Origin: Mesorhizobium sp. WSM3860
Lineage (GTDB): Bacteria > Pseudomonadota > Alphaproteobacteria > Rhizobiales > Rhizobiaceae
Reading direction: 5' to 3'
Assembly (NCBI RefSeq): GCF_002294995.1
Contig: NZ_NSGF01000015.1
Location: 1 to 64,000, forward strand
Length of the DNA: 64,000 nt
The notes below the pieces were generated by a model. The model was not told the origin of the DNA, searched no databases, and worked only from the letters and a program-made list of their open reading frames with translations. Of the stretch, positions 51,466 to 62,047 are shown piece after piece (positions within the stretch are counted from its first letter, which is position 1; every line of letters starts with the position of its first letter). A program made the translations under genes and the position numbers.

Positions 51466-51477
51466 CACCGCTTTACC

Positions 51478-51597
51478 TTCCCCCTCGAGGGGAGGGTCGA
51501 TCCGCATAGCGGATCGGGGAGGGGTCGCCGGGCGTCGAGCTCGGCATCTATCGACTCCACCCGGCCCTTCGGGCCGCCCTCCCCTCAAGGGGAGGGA
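51478..51597. repeat. Intergenic palindromic repeat of a second type
   Basis: The element has CCCCTCGAGGGGAGG, GATCCGCATAGCGGATC, CGGCCCTTCGGGCCG and CTCCCCTCAAGGGGAGGG hairpins in series, filling the gap between two genes on the same strand. It differs from the ~160 bp family and could act as an mRNA-stabilizing or attenuating structure. Confidence 0.7.
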
Positions 51598-51624
51598 TAT
51601 CTGAGACAATGGAGGGACAAAAGC

Positions 51625-52812
51625 ATGGTCGGCGCATCGAAATCGGAAACGGGAGGCGGCCCGATCCGCTACGGCATGGTCGGAGGCGGGCAGGGCGCCT
51701 TCATCGGCGCGGTGCACCGGATCGCGGCGCGCATGGACAACGACTTCGTGCTGGTGGCTGGGGCGCTGTCGTCGGACCCGGCGCGCGCCAAGGCCTCGGC
51801 TGCCGAACTCGGGCTCGATCCCACACGCAGCTACGGCTCCTATGCCGAGATGGCCAAGGCGGAGGCCAAGCGCCCCGACGGGATCGAGGCGGTGGCGATC
51901 GTGACACCCAACAATGTGCATGTGCCGGCGGCGAAAGCCTTCCTCGAGGCGGGCATCCACGTCATCTGCGACAAGCCGCTGGCGACCTCGCTCGCCGAGG
52001 CGAAGAAGCTTGCCGCACTGGTCGAAGAGACCGGCAAGGTGTTCGTGCTGACCCACAACTACACCGCCTATCCGATGGTGCGGCAGGCGCGCGAGATGGT
52101 GGCCAAGGGCATGCTCGGCGACATCCGCATCGTGCAGTCGGAATATCCGCAGGACTGGCTGACCGAAGACCTCGCCGCGACCGGCCAGAAGCAGGCCTCA
52201 TGGCGCTCCGACCCCAAGCAGGCCGGCGCCGGCGGCGCGCTCGGCGACATCGGCACGCATGCCTACAACCTCGCCCGCTTCGTCTCGGGGCTGGAGCTCG
52301 ATTCGCTTTCGGCCGATCTCGACGCCTTCGTGCCGGGACGCCAGCTCGACGACAACATCAATGTGCTGTTGCGCTTCAAGCCGGTCGGCAATAAGCATCC
52401 GGCCAAGGGCATGATCTGGGCGAGCCAGGTGGCGCCGGGGCACGAGAACGGGCTGAAGCTGCGCATCTACGGCTCGAAGGGCGGGCTGGAATGGGTGCAG
52501 GCCGACCCGAACTATCTTTGGTACACGCCCTTCGGCCAGCCGAAGCAGTTGCTGACCCGGGCAGGCGCCGGAGCGATGCCCGTGGCCGCGCGCGTGACCC
52601 GCGTGCCGTCCGGCCATCCGGAGGGCTATCTCGAAGGCTTCGCCAACATCTACCAGGAGGCAGCCCGCGCCATCCGCGCGGCGCGCAAGAAAGGCGGCAA
52701 GCTTGCCAAGGATGTCGCCTTCCCGACGATCGCGGACGGCGTCGAAGGCATGGCCTTCATCGAGGCCTGCGTGAAGTCGTCGAAGAAGAACGGGGCGTGG
52801 ACCAAGCTCTAG
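51625..52812 (+). CDS. Gfo/Idh/MocA-family oxidoreductase
   Basis: This 395-residue dehydrogenase has the nucleotide-binding motif GMVGGGQGAFIGAVHR near residues 15-30, the family motif VICDKPLATSLAEAKKL near 113-129 with the conserved Lys, and GGALGDIGTHAYNLARF near 202-218 with His. It binds NAD(P) and oxidizes a sugar or cyclitol hydroxyl. GGAGGGAC precedes the ATG. It lies between two TIM-barrel isomerase-like genes. Confidence 0.93.
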   Translation: MVGASKSETGGGPIRYGMVGGGQGAFIGAVHRIAARMDNDFVLVAGALSSDPARAKASAAELGLDPTRSYGSYAEMAKAEAKRPDGIEAVAIVTPNNVHVPAAKAFLEAGIHVICDKPLATSLAEAKKLAALVEETGKVFVLTHNYTAYPMVRQAREMVAKGMLGDIRIVQSEYPQDWLTEDLAATGQKQASWRSDPKQAGAGGALGDIGTHAYNLARFVSGLELDSLSADLDAFVPGRQLDDNINVLLRFKPVGNKHPAKGMIWASQVAPGHENGLKLRIYGSKGGLEWVQADPNYLWYTPFGQPKQLLTRAGAGAMPVAARVTRVPSGHPEGYLEGFANIYQEAARAIRAARKKGGKLAKDVAFPTIADGVEGMAFIEACVKSSKKNGAWTKL

Positions 52813-52850
52813 GGGTGTCCGCGTCGTCAAAGGCGGAATCCGCCTCACCC

Positions 52851-52889
52851 GGATTACCCCGAATTGCGAAGGGCAATTCGGGGTAATCC
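52851..52889. terminator. Large perfect hairpin after the dehydrogenase gene
   Basis: A 17-base perfect stem starts GGATTACCCC at 52851 and closes at 52889 around the loop GAAGG. It lies 39 bases after the dehydrogenase stop, in a gap that also holds a CTCCCC/GGGGAG repeat (52895-52950) of the same kind as at 51478. It has no U tract. Confidence 0.55.
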
Positions 52890-53023
52890 GGCCTCTCCCC
52901 TTGGGGAGGAGGTGATCGACGCCGGTGTCTGCCTCTTCTCCCCTCGGGGAGATGGCCGCGAAGCGGCCGGATGAGGTGTGGCCCGCTATCGCAAGAGGTT
53001 GGCCGCCAGAGGGAGGGGTGTTG

Positions 53024-53875
53024 ATGAAAATCGGCATGTGCATGTTCTTGTGGACGACGAGCGTCTCGAAAAAGCACGGGGCGCTGCTGAAGGACATCAA
53101 GGCGACCGGTTTCGACGGTGTCGAGATACCAGTCTTCGCGGGCGAACCGGATGACTACAAGAAGCTTGGCGAGATGCTCGACCGCATCGGACTGGAGCGC
53201 AGCGCGGTCTCGGCGATGGGCGACCCGGCGATGAACCTGATCTCGCCCGATGCCGCAACGCGCAAAGCCGGCACCGACTACATGAAATGGGCGATCGACT
53301 GCAGCGCGGCGCTCGGTGCGGACAGGCTGAGCGGGCCGCTGCATTCGACGCTTGGCGCCTTTTCCGGCAGCGGGCCGACAGCGGCCGAGAAGAAGCGCTC
53401 AATCGCCTCGCAACGCGCCATCGGCGACCATGCCGGCAAGAGGGGCGTCACCATCGGGCTCGAAGCGCTCAACCGCTTCGAATGCTATCTGGTGAACACC
53501 ATGGACGATCTATCCGAGCATATCGACGCGATCGACCATCCGTACATCAAGGCGATGTACGACACCTTTCACGCCAATATCGAGGAGGCCGATCCGATCG
53601 GCGCCTATACCCGCAATCGCCGGAACGTCGTGCATATCCATATTTCGGAGAACGACCGCGGCGTGCCGGGACGGGGTAATATTCCGTGGAAGGAAACCTT
53701 CGCCGCCATCCGCAAGAGCGGCTATGACGACTGGCTCACCATTGAGGCGTTTGGGCGCTCGCTGAAGGATTTGGCGGCGGCGACGAAGGTGTGGCGCGAC
53801 TTTGCCGAGAGCCCGGAAGCCGTTTATCGCGAAGGGTACAAGCATATCAGGGATGGGTGGAAGAAGGCCGCTTAG
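53024..53875 (+). CDS. Ketose 3-epimerase-like TIM-barrel protein
   Basis: This 283-residue protein resembles D-tagatose/D-psicose 3-epimerase-like barrels. It shows MCMFLWTTSVSKKHGALLKDIKATGFDGVEIP, TIGLEALNRFECYLVN with the Glu ligand, YDTFHANIEEADP with Asp and His, and VHIHISENDRGVPGRGNIPW with His and Arg. GAGGGAGGGG precedes the ATG at 53024. It is the last of three isomerase-type barrels in the block and may invert carbon 3 of a ketose. Confidence 0.9.
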   Translation: MKIGMCMFLWTTSVSKKHGALLKDIKATGFDGVEIPVFAGEPDDYKKLGEMLDRIGLERSAVSAMGDPAMNLISPDAATRKAGTDYMKWAIDCSAALGADRLSGPLHSTLGAFSGSGPTAAEKKRSIASQRAIGDHAGKRGVTIGLEALNRFECYLVNTMDDLSEHIDAIDHPYIKAMYDTFHANIEEADPIGAYTRNRRNVVHIHISENDRGVPGRGNIPWKETFAAIRKSGYDDWLTIEAFGRSLKDLAAATKVWRDFAESPEAVYREGYKHIRDGWKKAA

Positions 53876-53885
53876 GTCCTCCCTT

Positions 53886-54164
53886 CGTCATCATCCGCGG
53901 GCGGAGCAAAAGACGGCGATGGCGGAGACGGGATCGATCACCGCCTCGCTCAAGCGCTTCGGCATCAACGATTATCTGAGACACTCGACGGTGCTGTCGG
54001 CACGCCACGCCGATGCCGACGACGTTGCCGATCCCGACCTGCAGCTCGGCGCCATCGTGCTGGTCACCGTCGCCGTCAATGTCAGCTGAACGGCCAGCCG
54101 ATCCAGTTCGCGGAGTCGCGGTTCCCGGCGGAGCGAGTGGAGCTGAAGTTGTCGGCGTTGTAGG
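53886..54164 (+). pseudogene. Remnant of a PhnF/HutC-type GntR regulator (UTRA domain)
   Basis: One frame encodes SITASLKRFGINDYLRHSTV then LSARHADADDVAD and IVLVTVAVNV, which matches the C-terminal ligand domain of PhnF-like GntR regulators. It stops at 54089. The next frame continues NGQPIQFAESRFPAERVELKLSAL to about 54164, the expected end of such a domain. No DNA-binding domain is present. It is a truncated, frameshifted relic and fills most of the gap from 53876 to 54298. Confidence 0.7.
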
Positions 54165-54298
54165 GATCGCCGGCCTTATGCGAGACCGTGATTTACCTGA
54201 CTCACGCTGATAACAGACCAGCTCGGTCGCGCTTACTTGTCAGCGGATTGGCGTTTGAGAAGCGCCTTCAATTCAGGCCGGGTTCACCGCCTGTCATG

Positions 54299-55318
54299 TC
54301 ATGACCCCACCTCGATGACGGCCTTGATCAAGCCGGTTTTTTCACGCGCCCACCGTGCGAGATCGCGCGGCGTATCGGCAAGCGTGGTGCGATGGGTGAC
54401 GAGTTTCTCCAGCGGCACGGCGCCGTTGCGGATTGAGGCGGCGACATGGTCGAAGTCTGCTCTGAGCGCATTGCGGCTGCCGACCAGCGTCATCTCGCGC
54501 TTGTGAAACTCGGGATCGGAGAAGGTGATGTCGTCCTTGACGACGCTGACCAGCACCAGCGCTCCGCCATGCGCGACATGGGCGAACGCGGACTGCACCG
54601 ACTGCGTGTTGCCGGTGGCGTCGAACACAACGTCGAAGCCTTCGCCGCCGGAGGCCTGCCGTACCAGATCGGCTGCCGGCGCTTTCGAGCCGTCGAGCGC
54701 GGTAAAGCCGAGCTCGCTTTCGGCGAAACCGAGCCGTTCTGTGCTCATGTCGAGCAGGCTGACATCGAGTCCGGCGATGCGGGCGAACAGCGCCGTGCCA
54801 AGGCCGATCGGACCGGCGCCGATGACCAGCGTGCGCTGGCCGGGCGCACTAAGCGAGCGCCGCACGGCGTGTGCGCCTATGGCGAGGAATTCGACGGCGG
54901 CGGCATCGGCCAGCGACAGGCCGTTCGCCGGATAAAGGTTTTGTGCCGGCACCAGGATCTCGTCGCACATGGCGCCGTCGCGATGCACGCCGAGCACCTC
55001 AATCTTCACGCAGCAGTTCGGCTTGCCGTGCCGGCAGGCAACGCATTTGCCGCAGGCGAGATAGGGGTTGATGATCGCCGCCTCGCCGACGGCGAGCTCT
55101 ACGCCTTCGCCTCTCTCGACGACCGTGCCCGATACCTCGTGGCCCATGATGCGCGGATAGGCGAGGAATGGGTGCTTGCCTTCGAAGATGTGATAGTCGG
55201 TGCCGCAGATGCCGACATGGCTGACTGCGATCCGCGCCCAGCCGGGCGGCGGCGCGCCGGGTTCGGCGCGATCTTCGAGAACAAGGTCGCCAGGCGAGCG
55301 GCAGACGACGGCTTTCAT
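54299..55318 (-). CDS. Zinc-dependent alcohol/polyol dehydrogenase
   Basis: This 339-residue MDR-family enzyme has catalytic zinc ligands in GICGTDYHIFEG (Cys38) and MGHEVSGTVVE, structural zinc cysteines in ACGKCVACRHGKPNCC, and the NAD motif VIGAGPIGLGTALFA near residues 164-178. It resembles sugar-acid and polyol dehydrogenases such as L-gulonate 5-dehydrogenase. It is the most 3' gene of the minus-strand operon, downstream of the ABC permease gene with a 68-base gap. Confidence 0.92.
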   Translation of the reverse strand: MKAVVCRSPGDLVLEDRAEPGAPPPGWARIAVSHVGICGTDYHIFEGKHPFLAYPRIMGHEVSGTVVERGEGVELAVGEAAIINPYLACGKCVACRHGKPNCCVKIEVLGVHRDGAMCDEILVPAQNLYPANGLSLADAAAVEFLAIGAHAVRRSLSAPGQRTLVIGAGPIGLGTALFARIAGLDVSLLDMSTERLGFAESELGFTALDGSKAPAADLVRQASGGEGFDVVFDATGNTQSVQSAFAHVAHGGALVLVSVVKDDITFSDPEFHKREMTLVGSRNALRADFDHVAASIRNGAVPLEKLVTHRTTLADTPRDLARWAREKTGLIKAVIEVGS

Positions 55319-55386
55319 GCGCTGTTCCAGTGTTCAAGGGAGCGTCGGCCCGCTCGGTCGGGACCGACGCGTCATTTCAGGGACGA

Positions 55387-56348
55387 TTATTTGCCGCGAC
55401 GGCGCAGGCCGTCGAAGTAGACGATGACGATGATCAGCAGGCCGGTGATGACGCGCTGCCAGAAGGTGTTGACGTTGAGCAGGTTGGCGCCGTTGTTGAT
55501 CGTCGAAAGAATGAAGGAGCCGATCAGCGGTCCATGCACCGAGCCGATGGCGCCGAACAGCGAGGTACCGCCGATCACCGACGAGGCGATGGCCTGCAGC
55601 TCATAGGTGTCGCCCTGCGTCGGGTTGCCGATGCCGATGCGCGACGCAAGCAGCACACCGACGAAAGCCGCGAGCAGGCCGGACAGGATATAGGCCATGA
55701 AGATGGTGCGCGGCACGTTCACGCCGGAAAGGCGCGCGGCCTCCGCGTTGGAGCCGACCGAGAACAGGTAACGGCCCCAACGCGTGTGGTGCAGGAAGAC
55801 ATAGGACGGTATCGCGACCAGGATCACCATCCAGAAGAGGTAGGGTATGCCGAGCAGCGAGCCGCGCGAGAAGGCCTGGAAGGGGTCGCTGTTGATCGAG
55901 ATCGAATTGCCGTTGGTCATCAAGAGGCCGATGCCACGCAGCGACGTCATGGTGGCCAGGGTGATGATGAAGGGCGGCAAGCCCATCTTGACGATGCCGA
56001 AGCCGTGGAACAGGCCGATGGCGACGCCGGCGAGCAAAGTAATGAGCACAGCCGCCCAGATCGGCCAGCCGGCATTGATCAGAAGCGCTACGATGACGGT
56101 GGTGAAGCCGACCACGGCACCGACCGAGAGGTCGATGCCGCCGGTGATGATGACGAAGGTCTGGCCGACCGCGAGGATGGCGATCAGCGAGCCCTGGCGC
56201 AATAGATTGGTGATGTTGAGCGCCGTGGCGAAGGACGGCGTGGCGACGGCCAGCACGATCCACATCAGAAGCAGAAGGCCAAGCAGCGTGAGCCCGAACA
56301 GGGCGTTGAAGTTGCGCTTGGGCTTTTCGGCGGGGATCGCCTCGGTGC

Positions 56349-56352
<4 letters not shown>
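55387..56352 (-). CDS. Sugar ABC transporter permease (RbsC type)
   Basis: This 321-residue permease has about eight to ten membrane segments and the blocks VIITGGIDLSVGAVVGFTTV, MGLPPFIITLATMTSLRGIG, SVGSNAEAARLSGVNV and ASSVIGGTSLFGAIGSVHG. Its ATG at 56352 overlaps the ATPase stop (ATGA). It works with the upstream ATPase and the binding protein at 58056. Confidence 0.95.
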
Positions 56353-57902
<1,550 letters not shown>

Positions 57903-58013
57903 GACAATCCTCCCAGATTGATCCAATCGTTGGATACGCAGTGATGCGTCTGGCGCGCATCTAGAAGGCGGAGCCTAAAGCAAGCCGGCGGATTTCCAAA
58001 CAGTCGCGGCGAT

Positions 58014-58041
58014 GTTTCCGGGGCGGCGAAGCCCCGGAAAC
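58014..58041 (-). terminator. Intercistronic hairpin after the binding-protein gene
   Basis: GTTTCCGGGGC (58014-58024) pairs with GCCCCGGAAAC (58031-58041) around GGCGAA. It lies just after the stop of the minus-strand binding-protein gene, as in the ABC operon at 37106. It may lower read-through into the ATPase gene. Confidence 0.65.
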
Positions 58042-58055
58042 GATTGTCGCGAAGA

Positions 58056-59051
58056 TCAGTTGAGCTTCGGGTTGAGCAGCGCGTCGATCTTCGGATCCTT
58101 CATGTTGTCCTTGGTGACGAGGTTGGCGCCGGTGTCGACATTGGCCTCGACCTTCTCGCCCTTCGAGGCTGCTAAAGCGGTCTTGATGCCGTCGTAGCCC
58201 ATCCGGTATGGATCCTGGACGACGAGGCCGGAGATGACGCCGTCATTGAGGAACTTGATCAGCTTCTCGTCGCTGTCGAAACCGATCAACGCCACCTTGC
58301 CGGCGAGGTTGTTCTCGGCAATCGCCTGGCCGACGCCCTGCGCCATGATCAGGTTCGAGGCGAAGATGCCCTTGAGGTCCGGATTGGCGGTGATCAGGTC
58401 GGTGGCGATGTTGAGGCCGGTGGTGGCCTGGCCGTCGGCATATTTGTCGGCGACCAGTTCGAGGCCGGGATATTTCGCCTTGAGCTGTTCCTTGAACCCT
58501 TGCGCGCGCTGCTCGAGCGAGCCGGCGCCGGGCAGCGCGGTGATCAGCGCAACCTTGCCCTCGACCTTGCCGCCATTGGCGGCGCCGATCGCGGCGGCGA
58601 GACCGTCAGCCGCGACACGGCCGCCCTGGACGTTGTCGGTGGTGAGGAAGGAGGTGAAAGCTTTGGATTCGGCGCTGGAGTCGATGCCGATGACCTTGAC
58701 CTTGGTCGCCGCCTCGTCGATCGGCTTGCCGAGCGCCTTGGCCTCCGTCGGCGCTATCACGATCGCGGCCGGATTGCCGGCGACGGCGTTCTCGAGGATC
58801 GAGATCTGGCCGTTGACGTCGGTTTCGGCCTGGGCGCCGAGCTCCGGCACGTTGATGCCGAGATCCTTGCCGGCCTTGCGGGCGCCGGCCAGCACGATCT
58901 GCCAGTAGAACGAAGTGGTGTCCTTGACGATGATCGGGATGGTCACGTCGGCCGCCGAGGCCGGTGCCGAATGCATCGCACCGGCGAGCATCGAGGCGGC
59001 GGCTAAAGCCACGAAGGCGCGGCGGTTGAGAAGGCTGGTTACAAATTTCAT
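58056..59051 (-). CDS. Sugar ABC transporter periplasmic binding protein (RbsB type)
   Basis: This 331-residue protein has a signal peptide (cleavage after ASA near residue 34) and the type I periplasmic fold: TIPIIVKDTTSFYWQIVLAGARKAG, QISILENAVAGNPAAIVIAPTEAKALG, DLKGIFASNLIMAQGVG and ALIGFDSDEKL. TAGGGAGGAA precedes the ATG. It heads a minus-strand operon with ATPase, permease and dehydrogenase genes. The ligand is likely a pentose, deoxyhexose or similar sugar. Confidence 0.93.
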   Translation of the reverse strand: MKFVTSLLNRRAFVALAAASMLAGAMHSAPASAADVTIPIIVKDTTSFYWQIVLAGARKAGKDLGINVPELGAQAETDVNGQISILENAVAGNPAAIVIAPTEAKALGKPIDEAATKVKVIGIDSSAESKAFTSFLTTDNVQGGRVAADGLAAAIGAANGGKVEGKVALITALPGAGSLEQRAQGFKEQLKAKYPGLELVADKYADGQATTGLNIATDLITANPDLKGIFASNLIMAQGVGQAIAENNLAGKVALIGFDSDEKLIKFLNDGVISGLVVQDPYRMGYDGIKTALAASKGEKVEANVDTGANLVTKDNMKDPKIDALLNPKLN

Positions 59052-59124
59052 TAGGTTCCTCCCTAAGGTCGCCCGGTGAAGGTTCGGAAGCTCCATCTGG
59101 ATAGGCGCGAGCCAAACAGAACTT

Positions 59125-59156
59125 TATCAATAAAAAACATTTGCCGCTTTTTGATA
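59125..59156. promoter_or_regulatory. Candidate operator before the RbsB-type gene
   Basis: TATCAATAAAAAACAT (59125-59140) and TTTTTGATA (59148-59156) form an imperfect dyad, 74 bases before the start of the minus-strand gene. The AAAAAACATTTG part resembles the dyad at 61870-61904, so the GntR regulator at 62048 may bind both. Confidence 0.5.
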
Positions 59157-59246
59157 GTGCATTGCCCTCATCGATGCAAGCGGTGTCTGATGCCGTTTGC
59201 GTGAGGCGGAGTGGCGGCTGATTGGCATTGCCGGGTTCTCCGCATC

Positions 59247-60245
59247 TCAGCCAAGCTGCTGGACGACCGTGTAAGGATCGTATTTGGTGAACTCCGCCAG
59301 CGGCACATTGATGTCGAGCAGGTCGAGATTGCGTGTCAGATTGGCGGGCTTGGCCGTGCCGGTCAGCACCGAGGCGACGACAGGCTCGTGCAGGGGGAAC
59401 TGAAACGCGGCAGCGGCCAGCGGGTAGCCGCCTTGTGCCGCGATCTTTTCCATCGCGTCGACCCGGTCGAGGATATCCTTGCTCGCCGGCAGATAATCGA
59501 AATGCGCGCCGTGTACCGGTCCCGTCGCCAATATGCCCGAGTTGAAGACGCCGCCGATGATCAGCGAGGTCCGCCGCTCGCGGCATAGCGGCAGCAGGTC
59601 GGCCTCGGCGCTGCGGTCGAGCAGCGAATAGCGGCTGGCGAGCAGGATGCAGTCGAGCGGCGCGCGGCGAAGCACGTCGAGGCAGATCTGGACCTCGTTG
59701 ACGCCAAGGCCGTAGGCGGAAATCGTGCCGGACGATTTCAGCTCCTCCAGCGCCTTCAGCCCGCCATCCATCAGCTGTCGGAAATGCAGCTTCGTCTTCT
59801 CGACGCCATGCGTGTAGACGCCGACGTCGTGGACGAACAGGATGTCTATTCTGTTGAGGCCGAGCCGGGCGTAGGAAAAATCCACCGACCGCATGATGCC
59901 GTCATAGGAATAGTCGTAGTCGAGCGCGAAGGGGAGCGGATCGACATAGGAATGATCGGGAACCTGGTCCTCCGGCACCGGCCTGAACAGCCGGCCGACC
60001 TTGGTCGAGAGCACGTAGGAGGACCGCGGCTTCTCACGCAGGAAATCGCCTGTGCGCCGCTCCGACAGGCCGAAGCCATAGAAGGGCGCGGTGTCGAAGT
60101 AGCGCAGCCCGCCGTCCCAGGCCGTCTGCAGCGTTTCCATTGCGGGCTCGCGCGGACAGGCGCGATAAAGGCCGCCGATGGCGGCGCCGCCGAAGCTGAT
60201 TTCGGTGACTTCGAGCGCGGTCGTGCCGATCCGGCGTTTGTTCAT
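59247..60245 (-). CDS. Aldo-keto reductase family dehydrogenase (aldose dehydrogenase type)
   Basis: This 332-residue protein has the AKR pattern with TALEVTEISFGGAAIGGLY, the catalytic Asp and Tyr in YFDTAPFYGFGLSERRTG near residues 49-66, STKVGRLF with the Lys, and HDVG in place of the usual His. Its closest pattern is the D-threo-aldose/L-fucose 1-dehydrogenase group, which oxidizes an aldose to its lactone. GAGGGAGGC precedes the ATG at 60245. It follows the UxaA-like gene by 44 bases, so both may be in one pathway. Confidence 0.9.
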   Translation of the reverse strand: MNKRRIGTTALEVTEISFGGAAIGGLYRACPREPAMETLQTAWDGGLRYFDTAPFYGFGLSERRTGDFLREKPRSSYVLSTKVGRLFRPVPEDQVPDHSYVDPLPFALDYDYSYDGIMRSVDFSYARLGLNRIDILFVHDVGVYTHGVEKTKLHFRQLMDGGLKALEELKSSGTISAYGLGVNEVQICLDVLRRAPLDCILLASRYSLLDRSAEADLLPLCRERRTSLIIGGVFNSGILATGPVHGAHFDYLPASKDILDRVDAMEKIAAQGGYPLAAAAFQFPLHEPVVASVLTGTAKPANLTRNLDLLDINVPLAEFTKYDPYTVVQQLG

Positions 60246-60289
60246 CAAAGCCTCCCTCTTGCCGTTCGACTGGCGGTTGTTTCGAATGT

Positions 60290-61795
60290 TTAGAGCGTCG
60301 CGCCGAGATGCCAGGGCACGAACTCATTGTCGCCGTAGCCGAACGCCTCACTCTTGGTCTTGCGGCCGGACGCCGTCTCGATGATCAGCTCGAAGATCTC
60401 GCGGCCCATGCCGGCGATGGTCTTCTCGCCCGAAGCGATGACGCCGCAATTGACGTCCATGTCCTCTTCCATCTGGTGATACATGGTCGAGTTGGTGGCG
60501 ACCTTGATCGACGGCGTCGGTCGGCAGCCGAAGCAGGAGCCGCGGCCGGTGGTGAAGACGATGACATTGGCGCCGCCCGCCACCTGGCCGGTGGCCGAGA
60601 CCGGATCGTAGCCGGGCGTGTCCATGAACACCAAGCCGCTGCCGCTGACCTTCTCGGCGTAACCGAAGACGCCGTTGAGCGGCGTCTGACCGCCCTTTGC
60701 AACAGCACCCAGCGACTTCTCCAGGATGGTGGTCAGGCCGCCGCGCTTGTTGCCCGGCGAGGGGTTGTTGTCGATCGAGGCGCCGTGCTTGGCAGTATGG
60801 TCCTCCCACCATTTCACAAAGCCGTCGAGCTTGGCGGCGATCTCGGGCGAGGCGGCGCGATAGGCAAGCAGATGCTCGGCGCCGTAGATCTCGGTCGTCT
60901 CGGACAGGATGCCGATGCCGCCGCAGCCAGCCAGAATATCGACCGCTGCTCCCAGTGCCGGATTGGCGGTGATGCCGGACATGCCGTCCGAGCCGCCGCA
61001 TTGCAGACCGACGACGATCTCGCTGACCGGGATCGGTTCGCGCTGCAACTGGCCGACTTCCTCGGCAATCTCGGCCAGCACGCCCATCGCCCGCTCGACG
61101 GACTTGCGCGAGCCGCCGGCCTCCTGGATGTTGAAGTGCCGCTTTCCCGCCGCGACGCCCTTCTGGCCATAAAGGGTGAGCTGGTTGACCTCGCAGCCCA
61201 GGCCGACCATCAGCACGCCGCCGAAATTCGGGTGGCGGGCATAGCCGGCGAGCGTGCGGTGCAGCACCATCATGCCGTCGCCGGTGGCGCTCATGCCGCA
61301 GCCCTGGCCGTGAACGATCGGCACGAAACCGTCGATGCCTGGATAGTTCGGCAAAAGCGTGCGGTTGGCCTCGTCGGCGATCGCATGACAGACGGTGGAC
61401 GAGCAATTGACGCTGGCAATGATGCCGATGAAGTTGCGCGTTCCCGCGCGGCCATCGGCGCGGCGATAGCCCATGAAGGTGCGCGTGCGGTCCGCCTCGG
61501 TGGCGTGCTCGGCCTCGCTCGGCGGCACCACCGGCAAGCGGCCGCTCTCGAAGACAAGATTGTGCGAGTGGACGTGCTCGCCCGGCGCGATGGCTTGAGT
61601 GGCGCGGCCGATGGCCTGCGCATATTTCACCACCGCCTGGCCCGCCGCGATCGGCTTGATCGCAACTTTGTGCCCCGGATCGATCGCCGCCACCGCGACC
61701 GCGCCGCCGGGCAGCGCCGCGCCGATCTCGATGCGGCCATTGGCGACCGCGACATTGTCGGCCGGGGAAAGAAGAATGGTGTTTGCGGCGTTCAC
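60290..61795 (-). CDS. UxaA/GarD-family sugar-acid dehydratase
   Basis: This protein of about 501 residues has an N-terminal SAF domain (ILLSPADNVAVANGRIEIG onward) and the altronate/galactarate dehydratase core: NFIGIIASVNCSSTVCHAIAD, VHGQGCGMSA, VGLGCEVNQ and GLQCGGSDGMSGITANPALG. The iron-sulfur or iron site cysteine is in TTGRGSCFGCRPTPSIKVATN. It should remove water from an aldonate or aldarate to form a 2-keto-3-deoxy acid. GTG 61795 is preferred because the SAF domain starts immediately after it, with AGGA upstream. ATG 61840 is an alternative. Confidence 0.9.
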   Translation of the reverse strand: MNAANTILLSPADNVAVANGRIEIGAALPGGAVAVAAIDPGHKVAIKPIAAGQAVVKYAQAIGRATQAIAPGEHVHSHNLVFESGRLPVVPPSEAEHATEADRTRTFMGYRRADGRAGTRNFIGIIASVNCSSTVCHAIADEANRTLLPNYPGIDGFVPIVHGQGCGMSATGDGMMVLHRTLAGYARHPNFGGVLMVGLGCEVNQLTLYGQKGVAAGKRHFNIQEAGGSRKSVERAMGVLAEIAEEVGQLQREPIPVSEIVVGLQCGGSDGMSGITANPALGAAVDILAGCGGIGILSETTEIYGAEHLLAYRAASPEIAAKLDGFVKWWEDHTAKHGASIDNNPSPGNKRGGLTTILEKSLGAVAKGGQTPLNGVFGYAEKVSGSGLVFMDTPGYDPVSATGQVAGGANVIVFTTGRGSCFGCRPTPSIKVATNSTMYHQMEEDMDVNCGVIASGEKTIAGMGREIFELIIETASGRKTKSEAFGYGDNEFVPWHLGATL

Positions 61796-61869
61796 GGGCG
61801 GCTGTCCTGGGTAAACCTGGGAGTGTGGGCGGATTGACATGCGAACGTTTGAGGATAATGTCTTTTATC

Positions 61870-61904
61870 GTGAAAAAACATTTTTGCGTCAATTGTTTTT
61901 TCAC
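61870..61904. promoter_or_regulatory. 11-base perfect dyad between dehydratase and regulator genes
   Basis: GTGAAAAAACA (61870-61880) and TGTTTTTTCAC (61894-61904) are perfect inverse arms with a 13-base spacer. It lies between the divergent UxaA-like and GntR genes, 75 bases before the minus-strand start, and is the likely operator of both. Confidence 0.75.
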
Positions 61905-62047
61905 CGCGCGCCGTGCGTCTTCGGGTGCATGGCTGCCCGTTTTGGCAAAGCCGGCGAAATTCGTTCCGCATTTCGGAGGCTTGCGCTAGGAACACCGATC
62001 ATATCGCGCTTCCGGCCGGCGGCCGCAAGCGTTGGGGGATACGGGGC

